Assembly (NCBI RefSeq): GCF_014701235.1
Contig: NZ_AP022873.1
Span: forward strand, 1-64,000
Source: Dissulfurispira thermophila
Lineage (GTDB): Bacteria; Nitrospirota; Thermodesulfovibrionia; Thermodesulfovibrionales; Dissulfurispiraceae
Direction of reading: 5' to 3'
Length of the DNA: 64,000 bases
The notes beneath the pieces are model-generated. The model made no database searches. It saw only the letters and a list, made by a program, of their open reading frames with translations, and was not told the DNA's origin. A program made the position numbers and the translations under genes. Below, piece after piece: positions 47,798 through 55,308 of the stretch. Positions within the stretch are counted from its first letter, which is position 1. The number at the start of each line of letters is the position of its first letter.

Positions 47798-48205
47798 CTA
47801 TGGGAGGGTGATTTTAGGCTCTGTTATCATGCCCAATTTCTCTATCCCCGCCTCTTTTATCTCTCCCATGACCTCTACCACCAATCCATAAGGCACATCC
47901 TTATCTGCTTTTAAAAAGACATTTGGATTCAACTTGCTTATTGCTGATAGTTTTTTAACCATATCATTCATAGATACTGGATTGTCGTTCATAAATATAT
48001 TCCCGCCTTTTTTTATAACAATGGTAACCCTCTCTTCTGGTGGGAGGTCTTTCCCTTTTGCCTTTGGAAGGTTCACATCAACACCTTGCTGAAGCAGCGG
48101 AGCAGTGACCATGAAAATGATTAAAAGCACAAGCATTACATCAACAAGAGGGGTGACATTTATCTCGGACATTACTGCCTTATGTCGGGATGTTTTGAAT
48201 GCCAT
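47798..48205 (-). CDS. tolR: TolR/ExbD-family protein
   Basis: This 135-aa protein has one N-terminal TM helix with the conserved Asp in EINVTPLVDVMLVLLIIFMV. The periplasmic domain contains FLKADKDVPYGLVVEVM. It pairs with TolQ to harvest the proton gradient. It overlaps tolQ by 1 bp. Confidence 0.93.
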   Translation of the reverse strand: MAFKTSRHKAVMSEINVTPLVDVMLVLLIIFMVTAPLLQQGVDVNLPKAKGKDLPPEERVTIVIKKGGNIFMNDNPVSMNDMVKKLSAISKLNPNVFLKADKDVPYGLVVEVMGEIKEAGIEKLGMITEPKITLP

Positions 48206-48828
48206 TAGTGCTTTAATATATAGTCAACGAGTTCTTCTGAAAAATCTTCCATCTCTATTATCATCCTATTTGCTCTGCTGAGGTAGTAGTTATATGCAAT
48301 GACAGCAGGAATAGCAGCAGCAAGGCCTATAGCAGTTGCTATCAATGCCTCTGCAATATGGGGTGCAACAATTGCAAGTGATGCAGAGCCAGCGCTGCCA
48401 ATGCCCCTGAATGCATTCATTATTCCCCAGACAGTTCCAAAAAGGCCAATAAACGGTGTTGATGACCCAGTTGTTGCAAGAAAATTAAGATACCTTTCTA
48501 ATTTTGCAGCCTCAAGAGCACTATATCTCTTAAGCATTCGCTTGAGTTCGTCTCTGTCTGTATAAGTTTTTTCAGAATAAACTGACCTGAATAAATTCGA
48601 TAATGGGCTTACTGTAAATTTCTTTGAAGATGAAAAGAGGTCTTTAGGATTCTGTGTTGCCTCATATATTCTTAGGAAGTTGTATGTTTCTTTATCTGCA
48701 TTTGCAAAATGACGCCATTTCTGAAAAATTATTGTCCATGACACTATAGAAAAGAAAAAGAGGATTGCAAGGACTATTTTTACTACAACCCCTGCCTGAA
48801 GTACCAATTGAATTGCTGAGTGTTCCAT
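48205..48828 (-). CDS. tolQ: TolQ/ExbB-family proton channel protein
   Basis: This 207-aa protein has three TM helices: about 14-34, then LATTGSSTPFIGLFGTVWGIMNAF and HIAEALIATAIGLAAAIPAVIAYN. The polar Thr residues line the proton path. GGAGG precedes the ATG. It heads the tolQ-tolR-tolA-like-tolB unit; pal is not present in this window. Confidence 0.93.
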   Translation of the reverse strand: MEHSAIQLVLQAGVVVKIVLAILFFFSIVSWTIIFQKWRHFANADKETYNFLRIYEATQNPKDLFSSSKKFTVSPLSNLFRSVYSEKTYTDRDELKRMLKRYSALEAAKLERYLNFLATTGSSTPFIGLFGTVWGIMNAFRGIGSAGSASLAIVAPHIAEALIATAIGLAAAIPAVIAYNYYLSRANRMIIEMEDFSEELVDYILKH

Positions 48829-48890
48829 ATGCCTCCTAAATTTTTTAACTTTATATAATATCCATATAAAATGTCAAATCTCATCCTAAA

Positions 48891-48968
48891 ATTGCCGATA
48901 GAAATAAAAAACTATTTCTGTTTAAAAGTGTTTCTCCTCTACCATTTCATTTCTATCAGCAATCTCGA
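48891..48968. repeat. 78-bp palindromic repeat, copy A
   Basis: The ends are inverted (ATTGCCGATAGAAAT and ATTTCTATCAGCAAT), with an inner GAAATAAAAAACTATTTC hairpin. Copy B at 53622-53699 is 75/78 identical by eye. It lies in the divergent interval between tolQ and the heptose kinase. Confidence 0.75.
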
Positions 48969-49010
48969 GTTTCATTTGATTTTTTTGCTATTTATGAGTT
49001 ATTTTTGACT

Positions 49011-49988
49011 ATGGGTTTTGCCAAAATCATCAATGCCTTTAAAGACAAAAGAATACTAATAATTGGCGACTTGATACTTGACCGTTTCATCTACGGAAAG
49101 GTAAACAGGATTTCTCCTGAAGCCCCTGTGCCTGTGGTTGAAGTGGTAAGTGAATCGTTTCTGCTTGGTGGTGCTGCAAATGTTGCAAACAATGTTATAG
49201 CACTTGGCGGAAATGTATCCATTGCTGGAATAGTAGGGAAAGACACAGCAGGGAGGATTTTAAAAGAATTGTTCGAGGAGAGAAATATAAATATAGAAGG
49301 CTTAATTGAAGACAAAAGGCCTACAACAGTGAAGACAAGAGTTATTGCCCATCATCAGCAGGTGGTGAGATTTGATAGGGAGGACAGGAAAAGACTGGAT
49401 GGTAAAAATCTCTTGAATCTCACTAACTATATAAAAAAGGCATTAAAAGAGCATGACGCAGTGATTATTTCTGATTACAAAAAAGGAGTTATATCATCGT
49501 CTCTGATTAGAACAGTGGTAAAGCATGCAAAACAGAACAATACATTTGTTGCTGTTGACCCTAAGGTTGGACATTTCCATTTTTATAAAAATGTGTCTTT
49601 GATAACTCCAAATCTCATGGAGGCATCGCAAGGATCAGGTGTTGAGATAAAGGACGAACCAAGCCTTTTAAAGGCAGGAAAGACATTGATGACCAAATTA
49701 TCTTGTAGGTCTGTGCTTATAACACGTAGTGAAGATGGCATGAGTCTTTTTGAGAGGGATGAATCTAAAAAAATCAAGACAACACATATTCCGACTGCAG
49801 CAAAAAAGGTATTTGATGTTACCGGTGCTGGAGATACTGTAATTGCTGCGATTACCCTTGCCCATGTAGCAGGAGCATCTCTTGAACAGGCTGCAGTAAT
49901 AGCAAATCATGCAGCAGGAATAGTGGTGGGTGAGGTTGGAACAGCAGTTGTAACACCAGAGAGACTTATGACATCTTTGCAGGGATAA
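49011..49988 (+). CDS. rfaE1: D-glycero-beta-D-manno-heptose-7-phosphate kinase
   Basis: This stand-alone kinase domain of bifunctional HldE makes heptose-1,7-bisphosphate for LPS core. It has about 325 aa. IGDLILDRFIYGKVNRISPEAP is written in two parts: IGDLILDRFIYG near residue 17 and RISPEAPVPV following. GGAANVANN is near 49 and DVTGAGDTVIAAI near 268 carries the catalytic Asp. The nucleotidyltransferase half (hldE C-terminal) is not fused. The ATG at 49011 is preferred; the frame also opens at TTG 49005. Confidence 0.9.
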   Translation: MGFAKIINAFKDKRILIIGDLILDRFIYGKVNRISPEAPVPVVEVVSESFLLGGAANVANNVIALGGNVSIAGIVGKDTAGRILKELFEERNINIEGLIEDKRPTTVKTRVIAHHQQVVRFDREDRKRLDGKNLLNLTNYIKKALKEHDAVIISDYKKGVISSSLIRTVVKHAKQNNTFVAVDPKVGHFHFYKNVSLITPNLMEASQGSGVEIKDEPSLLKAGKTLMTKLSCRSVLITRSEDGMSLFERDESKKIKTTHIPTAAKKVFDVTGAGDTVIAAITLAHVAGASLEQAAVIANHAAGIVVGEVGTAVVTPERLMTSLQG

Positions 49989-50002
49989 AGATATTTACAA
50001 TC

Positions 50003-51025
50003 ATGCCTAAGGCAATCGCATTATATTCAGGAGGCCTTGACAGCACCCTTGCCATACTTGTTGCTAAGAGGCAGGGAATAGAAGTTACTGCTATTACCTG
50101 CCTTACACATTTCGGATGTGATATTTCTGATAAATCATCTTGCTCTAAAAATCCATTCGCTGCTTCAGAGAAATTTGGCTTTGAAGTCAAACTTTGCCAT
50201 CTTGCTGACAAATTTATAGAGATAGTGAAAAATCCTAAATTTGGGCATGGCAGAAACATGAATCCTTGCATTGACTGTAGAATCCTCATGCTGAAAGAGG
50301 CAAAAGAGTTTATGAGAATGACAGGTGCAGAGTTTATTATCACTGGAGAGGTTTTAGGACAGAGGCCTATGAGTCAAAGGAAGGATACATTCCCAAGAAT
50401 AGATAGAGAGTCAGGTCTTGAAGGTTATGTATTAAGACCTCTCAGCGCAAAACTACTAAAACCAACCATTCCTGAGCAAATGGGAATTGTGGATAGAGAA
50501 AAACTTTACGATTTTCACGGCAGGTCGAGAAAGCAGCAGATGAAACTGGCGGAAGAATTTGGACTTACGGAATATCCAGCACCAGCAGGCGGATGTCTTT
50601 TGACAGACCCTATATATGCCTATCGCCTTAAAGAATTGCTAAGGCATAATCCATCACCTTCATTAAAAGATATAAATCTGTTGCGTGTAGGCCGCCATTT
50701 CAGAATTTCCAATAACTGCAAAATAGTCGTTGGGAGAGACGAGAATGAAAATAATACAATTCAATCGCTGGTTGAAAATACAGACTATCTTTTAAGTGTC
50801 AATGGTTTTGGCAGCCCTTTGACAATTATCTGCGGAGATGCATCTGACGAAGCCATTAAATTGGCTGCAGCAATATGTGCGAGGTATTCTGATGCAAAAA
50901 AACTGCCTGTTGTAGAGGTTTCAGTGCTTGGCAATGGTGAGGAATTTAAGATTCAGGCAAATCCTCGAGTAGATAATATTGTTGATTCTCTCAGGATACA
51001 ACCTTTTAAGGAAGTTATAGCCTGA
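50003..51025 (+). CDS. PP-loop tRNA thiouridine synthase with NFACT-R-type C-terminal domain
   Basis: This 340-aa protein has an ATP-pyrophosphatase PP-loop, [14 protein letters not shown] (about residues 8-21), and a Cys pair in [15 protein letters not shown] (near 91). It lacks the MnmA-specific layout. Residues about 225-335 resemble the NFACT RNA-binding domain ([24 protein letters not shown]). It is probably a tRNA 2-/4-thiouridine-type enzyme of the COG0482-related class. The exact tRNA position is not readable. It ends 11 bp inside the convergent hisF gene. Confidence 0.75.
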   Translation: MPKAIALYSGGLDSTLAILVAKRQGIEVTAITCLTHFGCDISDKSSCSKNPFAASEKFGFEVKLCHLADKFIEIVKNPKFGHGRNMNPCIDCRILMLKEAKEFMRMTGAEFIITGEVLGQRPMSQRKDTFPRIDRESGLEGYVLRPLSAKLLKPTIPEQMGIVDREKLYDFHGRSRKQQMKLAEEFGLTEYPAPAGGCLLTDPIYAYRLKELLRHNPSPSLKDINLLRVGRHFRISNNCKIVVGRDENENNTIQSLVENTDYLLSVNGFGSPLTIICGDASDEAIKLAAAICARYSDAKKLPVVEVSVLGNGEEFKIQANPRVDNIVDSLRIQPFKEVIA

Positions 51026-51878
51026 CAGGTATCCCTTTGTTCCTAAGATACTCCTTTGCCTCTCTTATCGTATATTCTCTGTAATGAAATATGGATGCTG
51101 CAAGCACAGCATCTGCTTTACCCTTGACAATGCCCTCATGCAGATGTTCAAGATTTCCAACGCCTCCAGATGCTATTACAGGTATTGAGACTGCCTCTGA
51201 TACAGCTCTTGTGAGCTCAAGGTCAAAGCCTTCTTTTGTCCCATCTCTATCCATGCTCGTAAGGAGGATTTCTCCTGCTCCAAGTTCCTCCATATATTTC
51301 GCCCATTCAATAGCATTTATTCCTTTTGGTCTTCTTCCGCCGTGCGTATAGACCTCCCAGAGAGGCTGAAGGCTGAAGGCTAAGGGCTGAAGACACAATA
51401 TCTCACTCAGTTCTTTTGAATTCTTGAGCCAGTCAGGGATCTCCTCAGGATCTCTTATCTCAAACCTCGAGTCATGAACCCGTTTAGCATCTATTGCTAC
51501 AACTATACACTGGCTGCCAAATCTTTCTGCTGCCTCTCTTATGAATTCAGGGTTGTTTACAGCAGTTGTATTTATCGAAACCTTATCACATCCAGCATTC
51601 AGCAAGTCTCTGATGTCATTTAGGCTTTTAATACCGCCGCCAACAGTTAAGGGCATAAACACATCTGTTGCTGTTCTTTCAACAACATCGAGAATAATCT
51701 TTCTCTTTTCATGAGATGCAGTTATGTCGAGGAATACAAGCTCATCAGCACCCTGCTCATCATAAAAAATGGCATTTTCAACAGGGTCTCCAGCATCCCT
51801 AATATCGAGAAATTTTACACCCTTTACAACCCTGCCGTCCCTAACATCAAGACATGGTATTATCCGTTTTGCAAGCAT
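51015..51878 (-). CDS. hisF: Imidazole glycerol phosphate synthase subunit HisF with repeat-encoded insertion
   Basis: HisF is the cyclase subunit of histidine synthesis. It has 287 aa, about 35 more than usual. Both catalytic Asp are present (CLDVRDG D11; VAIDAKR D130), and phosphate-binding loops are normal ([21 protein letters not shown]). The excess is an insertion at residues about 135-173 (from [13 protein letters not shown] to [11 protein letters not shown]) just after AIDAKRV and before WEVYTHGGR. The inserted DNA includes GGCTGAAGGCTGAAGGC, the dispersed low-complexity repeat. The frame is intact. Confidence 0.92.
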   Translation of the reverse strand: MLAKRIIPCLDVRDGRVVKGVKFLDIRDAGDPVENAIFYDEQGADELVFLDITASHEKRKIILDVVERTATDVFMPLTVGGGIKSLNDIRDLLNAGCDKVSINTTAVNNPEFIREAAERFGSQCIVVAIDAKRVHDSRFEIRDPEEIPDWLKNSKELSEILCLQPLAFSLQPLWEVYTHGGRRPKGINAIEWAKYMEELGAGEILLTSMDRDGTKEGFDLELTRAVSEAVSIPVIASGGVGNLEHLHEGIVKGKADAVLAASIFHYREYTIREAKEYLRNKGIPVRL

Positions 51879-51909
51879 TTAGAGTAAATCCCTCTTTCGA
51901 GCATATTCT

Positions 51910-52074
51910 TTATATCTTTTCATATATCTCGCAGAGCCTTTTTGAGATCTCAAAGAGTTTATTTATTCCCCTTGCAATCTCATCCTCGTTGTCACTGTAT
52001 TCATGGTTAGGATGTTTCTCAATTCTCTGAGCATGATCCTTGATAAACCTTAATGTCTTTTCTGAGATCCTCAT
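51910..52074 (-). CDS. Small hypothetical protein between hisA and hisF
   Basis: A 54-aa ORF (MRISEKTLRFIKDH... ending RLCEIYEKI) lies in the ~220-bp hisA-hisF gap on the same strand. It is acidic and helical, with HPNHEYSDNEDEIARG in the middle. GGTGGTGAAA precedes the ATG at a long spacing. No family is recognised. Position in the his operon supports transcription; coding status is moderate. Confidence 0.5.
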   Translation of the reverse strand: MRISEKTLRFIKDHAQRIEKHPNHEYSDNEDEIARGINKLFEISKRLCEIYEKI

Positions 52075-52098
52075 TGTTACACTTTCACCACCTAATCC

Positions 52099-52821
52099 CT
52101 ACCTCTTCACTGCAATCTCTATCGCCTCTTTTAGATCTATTGCCCCTGAATAAATAGCCTTTCCCGTTATTACTCCGTAGAGCCCCTTTATCTCCTTGAG
52201 CCTCTTTATATCCTCAATTGACGACACCCCTCCCGATGCTATAACAGGGATAGTAAGTGTCTCTACCATCTCTCTTGTTGTCTCAATATTTGGACCTGTC
52301 ATCATACCATCCTTAGAAATATCAGTGTAGATGATCCCAAAAACACCGCGGTCTTGCATTTTTAATGCAAGTTCCTTTGCCCTCACACCGGTAACTTCTA
52401 CCCATCCTTTTACAGCCACAAAGCCATTTTTTGCATCAATACCTACAAGAACCTTACCGGGGTATTTTTTACATGCCTCTTTTACAATCTCTGGGTTTTC
52501 TATAGCAGCAGTGCCCAAAATAACCCTATCAATTCCAATAGATATAAGCAAATCAATCTGCTGTAAATTTCTTATCCCTCCTCCCACTTCTATATCCATG
52601 CCAACTGCTTGCCTTATTTTACGAATACCCTCTATATTTTTTTGATTGCCGGTAAATGCGCCATCAAGGTCAACAACATGAAGAAGTTTTGCCCCGCAAG
52701 ATTCCCATCTTTTAGCTGTCGATGCAGGGTCATCAGAATAAATGGTCGCATCTTCTTTTCTTCCCTGAAGAAGTCTTACGCAGAGACCATCCTTTAGATC
52801 TATTGCAGGAATTACAAGCAT
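52099..52821 (-). CDS. hisA: HisA phosphoribosylformimino-ribotide isomerase
   Basis: HisA is the Amadori isomerase of histidine synthesis. It has about 240 aa. The N-terminus is MLVIPAIDLKDGLCVRLLQG with catalytic D8; VDLDGAFTG is near 46, VGGGIRNL near 80, and YTDISKDGMMTGPN near 167 with the second catalytic Asp. The longer frame to 52941 is rejected because the normal N-terminus begins at the ATG at 52821. It shares its upstream region divergently with the DUF3108 gene. Confidence 0.94.
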   Translation of the reverse strand: MLVIPAIDLKDGLCVRLLQGRKEDATIYSDDPASTAKRWESCGAKLLHVVDLDGAFTGNQKNIEGIRKIRQAVGMDIEVGGGIRNLQQIDLLISIGIDRVILGTAAIENPEIVKEACKKYPGKVLVGIDAKNGFVAVKGWVEVTGVRAKELALKMQDRGVFGIIYTDISKDGMMTGPNIETTREMVETLTIPVIASGGVSSIEDIKRLKEIKGLYGVITGKAIYSGAIDLKEAIEIAVKR

Positions 52822-52858
52822 AGAGTAATATAACAGAAAGTGCTTTAGGAAATGAAAT

Positions 52859-53602
52859 ATGAGATTTAAATTTTTGTTTTTTGCTTTTTTTCTATATATC
52901 TGCACTAATGCTTTTGCCTTTGATATTTCTGAAAAGCTCAATTATGACCTCACATGGGCAGGAATAAAAGTGGGGGAATCCATGCTTGAGGTAAAGGACA
53001 ATGGTTCAGAGATACAGATTACATCAAAGGCATCATCAGCAAAATGGGTATCTGTTTTTTATAAGGTAAATGATTCAGTAATCAGCACCTTAAAGAAGCA
53101 GACAAGTGAAGATAGTAAGCAGAAAGCAGATAGAGTTTTTATGTGGATTCCAAAAAATTACAGGATAAAGCTCAAGGAAGGCAAATACATAAGAGACAAA
53201 GAGATAATATTTGACCATGCAACAAAAAAGGCTAAATATATAAATCATATTACCAATGAATCATTGGTTTTTGACATAAACGATTCGACTCTTGACCCAC
53301 TTTCATGCCTCTATTATGTCAGGAGACTTCCTCTAAAAGTTGGAAAATCTATTTTTATCGAGGTATTTGACAGCAAAAAATTATACAATGTGGAAGTGCA
53401 GGTATTAAATAAAGAGATTGTAGAGACCCCACTTGGCACCTTCAGGACTATTCTTATAAGACCCATTATAAAATCAGAGGGCATTTTTTACAGAAAAGGG
53501 GACATCCTGATATGGTTAACAGATGATGAAAAAAGAATCCCCGTGCTGCTGAAAACAAAAGTGCAACTCGGCTCTGTCAAGGCAGTGCTTGTGAGCAAAT
53601 AG
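52859..53602 (+). CDS. Secreted DUF3108-type protein
   Basis: This 247-aa protein has a clear signal peptide (RFKFLFFAFFLYICTNAFA, cleavage after Ala near residue 20). The mature part, starting FDISEKLNYDLTWAGIKVGE, and the later YYVRRLPLKVGKSI and TPLGTFRTILIRPI stretches match the DUF3108 pattern of periplasmic beta-rich proteins. Function is unknown; an envelope role is inferred from export only. It is divergent from hisA with 38 bp between starts. Confidence 0.75.
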   Translation: MRFKFLFFAFFLYICTNAFAFDISEKLNYDLTWAGIKVGESMLEVKDNGSEIQITSKASSAKWVSVFYKVNDSVISTLKKQTSEDSKQKADRVFMWIPKNYRIKLKEGKYIRDKEIIFDHATKKAKYINHITNESLVFDINDSTLDPLSCLYYVRRLPLKVGKSIFIEVFDSKKLYNVEVQVLNKEIVETPLGTFRTILIRPIIKSEGIFYRKGDILIWLTDDEKRIPVLLKTKVQLGSVKAVLVSK

Positions 53603-53621
53603 ATAGTTATCAAATCCTGAA

Positions 53622-53699
53622 ATTGCCGATAGAAATAGAAAACTATTTCTGTTTAAAAGTCTTTCTCCTCTACCACTTCATTTCTATCAGCAATCTCGA
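53622..53699. repeat. 78-bp palindromic repeat, copy B
   Basis: Three mismatches separate it from copy A (48891-48968). The inner hairpin GAAATAG-AAAA-CTATTTC is perfect here. It lies between the DUF3108 gene and the dnaJ promoter and might stop transcription between them. Confidence 0.75.
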
Positions 53700-53713
53700 A
53701 TCAAATAAAAATA

Positions 53714-53745
53714 CTTGACAAACTATGACTAAAGTATTATTATAA
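53714..53745 (+). promoter_or_regulatory. dnaJ-hspR promoter with HAIR-like operator
   Basis: TTGACA (53715-53720) with a 17-bp spacer to TATTAT (53738-53743) is a sigma-70-type promoter. CTTGACA-N7-ACTAAAG (53714-53734) matches 11 of 14 defined positions of the HspR operator HAIR (CTTGAGT-N7-ACTCAAG) and overlaps the -35. HspR is encoded two genes downstream, so autorepression is likely. Confidence 0.6.
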
Positions 53746-53765
53746 GAACAAATAGAGGTGAAGAG

Positions 53766-54842
53766 ATGTCCACAACAGTAAAAGACTATTATCAAATACT
53801 TGGGGTCAGCAAGGGTGCATCTCAGGATGAGATAAAAAAGGCTTTTAGAAGGCTTGCGCGAAAGTATCATCCTGATCTGAACCCAGGAGACAAGACCGCA
53901 GAGGAGAAGTTTAAAGAAATAAATGAGGCATATGCTGTGCTTAGCGATCCGCAGAAAAGGGCAGAATACGACAGGGCAGGCACGACATTTGAGCAATTTG
54001 CAGGATTTGAGGGATTCAAGGGGTTTGATTTTAGCGAGGCATTTGACTTTGGAGATATTTTCGGCGACATATTTGGCACGAGATTTGGTGCAACAGAACA
54101 CTATGCGAAGGGTGAAGACATTCTCATGAGTATAGAGCTATCCCTTGAGGATGCATTTGCAGGGCTGACACGGCCTATAAGTATTACGCGGACAATTATT
54201 TGTGATGTATGCAAAGGCACGGGTGCAGAGGCTTACCAAACATGTTCGTTATGTAAAGGCACTGGAAAAATCCAGACAGCAAAGGGATTTTTCAAAATTG
54301 CTCAGACATGCCCTGAGTGTCACGGCACAGGGAAAAAAATTACATCTATATGCAAGAAATGCGGGGGAAAAGGCAAAATCGTATATACAGAATCTTTAAA
54401 GGTCAAGATCCCGTCTGGTGTTGACAACGGCTCGATTGTAAAACTAAAGGGAATGGGTAATGCAGGCATAGGAGGGGGACCAGCAGGTGATCTGCTTTTG
54501 GAGATAACAATAAAACCCCATCCTGTATTTAAGCGAAAGGGTGATGATATATATGTTCAGTTGCCTGTAACATTTGGTGAGGCAGTGCTTGGTGCAAAGG
54601 TGGAGGTTCCTACAATTGATGGTACCGCTGTTATGAAGATTCCACCCGGCACGCAAGGAGGACAGAGGTTTAAGCTTTCAGGAAAGGGTTTTGTCTCTCC
54701 AAAAACAAAAAAGAGAGGCGATGAATATGTGGATATAAAAATAGTGGTGCCAAAGGATATTCCTGATAGTGCAAAAGAGGCAATAAAAAAGATAGAGGCG
54801 CTTTATAAAGAGGACCCGAGAAAAGAACTGAGGAGGCAATGA
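53766..54842 (+). CDS. dnaJ: Chaperone DnaJ
   Basis: DnaJ is the Hsp40 co-chaperone that stimulates DnaK. It has 358 aa. The J-domain (about 6-70) has HPD in [11 protein letters not shown] Gly/Phe-rich segment (about 75-110) and four CxxCxGxG zinc repeats follow ([32 protein letters not shown]). The C-terminal substrate domain starts near 205. AGGTG lies before the ATG. It is followed 1 bp later by hspR. dnaK/grpE are not in this window. Confidence 0.96.
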   Translation: MSTTVKDYYQILGVSKGASQDEIKKAFRRLARKYHPDLNPGDKTAEEKFKEINEAYAVLSDPQKRAEYDRAGTTFEQFAGFEGFKGFDFSEAFDFGDIFGDIFGTRFGATEHYAKGEDILMSIELSLEDAFAGLTRPISITRTIICDVCKGTGAEAYQTCSLCKGTGKIQTAKGFFKIAQTCPECHGTGKKITSICKKCGGKGKIVYTESLKVKIPSGVDNGSIVKLKGMGNAGIGGGPAGDLLLEITIKPHPVFKRKGDDIYVQLPVTFGEAVLGAKVEVPTIDGTAVMKIPPGTQGGQRFKLSGKGFVSPKTKKRGDEYVDIKIVVPKDIPDSAKEAIKKIEALYKEDPRKELRRQ

Positions 54843-54843
54843 G

Positions 54844-55197
54844 ATGAATAGAAAGAGACAGGACAGAACTAACCCTGTATATATGATAAGCGTTGTTTCC
54901 AGAATTCTTGAGGTGCATCCTCAAACACTACGGATGTATGAAAGGGAGGGTTTTGTTCGACCACACAGGATAAACAAACAGAGACTTTATTCTGATGAGG
55001 ATATAGAGAAACTAAATCTTGTTATAAAGCTCACAAAAGAACTTGGGGTCAACAAGGCAGGTGTGGACATAATCCTGCGGATGCGTCAGAGGATGCAGGC
55101 ATTACAGGAAGAGATAAGAGAGATGATGCGATTTATGGAAGATGATATAAGGCGTCATTTTGAAGAGAGATTAAAAAGGATATTTTCAGAAGAATAA
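54844..55197 (+). CDS. hspR: MerR-family heat-shock repressor HspR
   Basis: HspR represses heat-shock operons and senses free DnaK. It has 117 aa. The winged-helix MerR-type N-terminus contains MISVVSRILEVHPQTLRMYEREG (split here: ISVVSRILEVHPQTLRMY then EREGFVRPHR) and RLYSDEDIEKL; a coiled-coil C-terminus follows. It lies 1 bp after dnaJ with AGGAGG upstream. It probably controls dnaJ and clpB through HAIR sites. Confidence 0.9.
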   Translation: MNRKRQDRTNPVYMISVVSRILEVHPQTLRMYEREGFVRPHRINKQRLYSDEDIEKLNLVIKLTKELGVNKAGVDIILRMRQRMQALQEEIREMMRFMEDDIRRHFEERLKRIFSEE

Positions 55198-55214
55198 GAC
55201 ATAAAGTAATTTTG

Positions 55215-55290
55215 TGTCAGGCCATCGCGAGGAGCAACAGCAACGGAATAATCTAAGACAAGATTGCTTTGCTACGCTTGCAATGATAGC
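55215..55290. repeat. TCATTGCGAG-type dispersed repeat before clpB
   Basis: CATCGCGAGGAGCAACAGCA is followed by AATCTAAGACAAGATTGCTTTG and TTGCAATGA. This is an inverted pair of the widespread 'CATTGCGAGnnnCGAAGC...AAGCAATCT' repeat. It stands where a clpB promoter would lie. Confidence 0.5.
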
Positions 55291-55308
55291 AAAATTAGAG
55301 GAGGAAAC

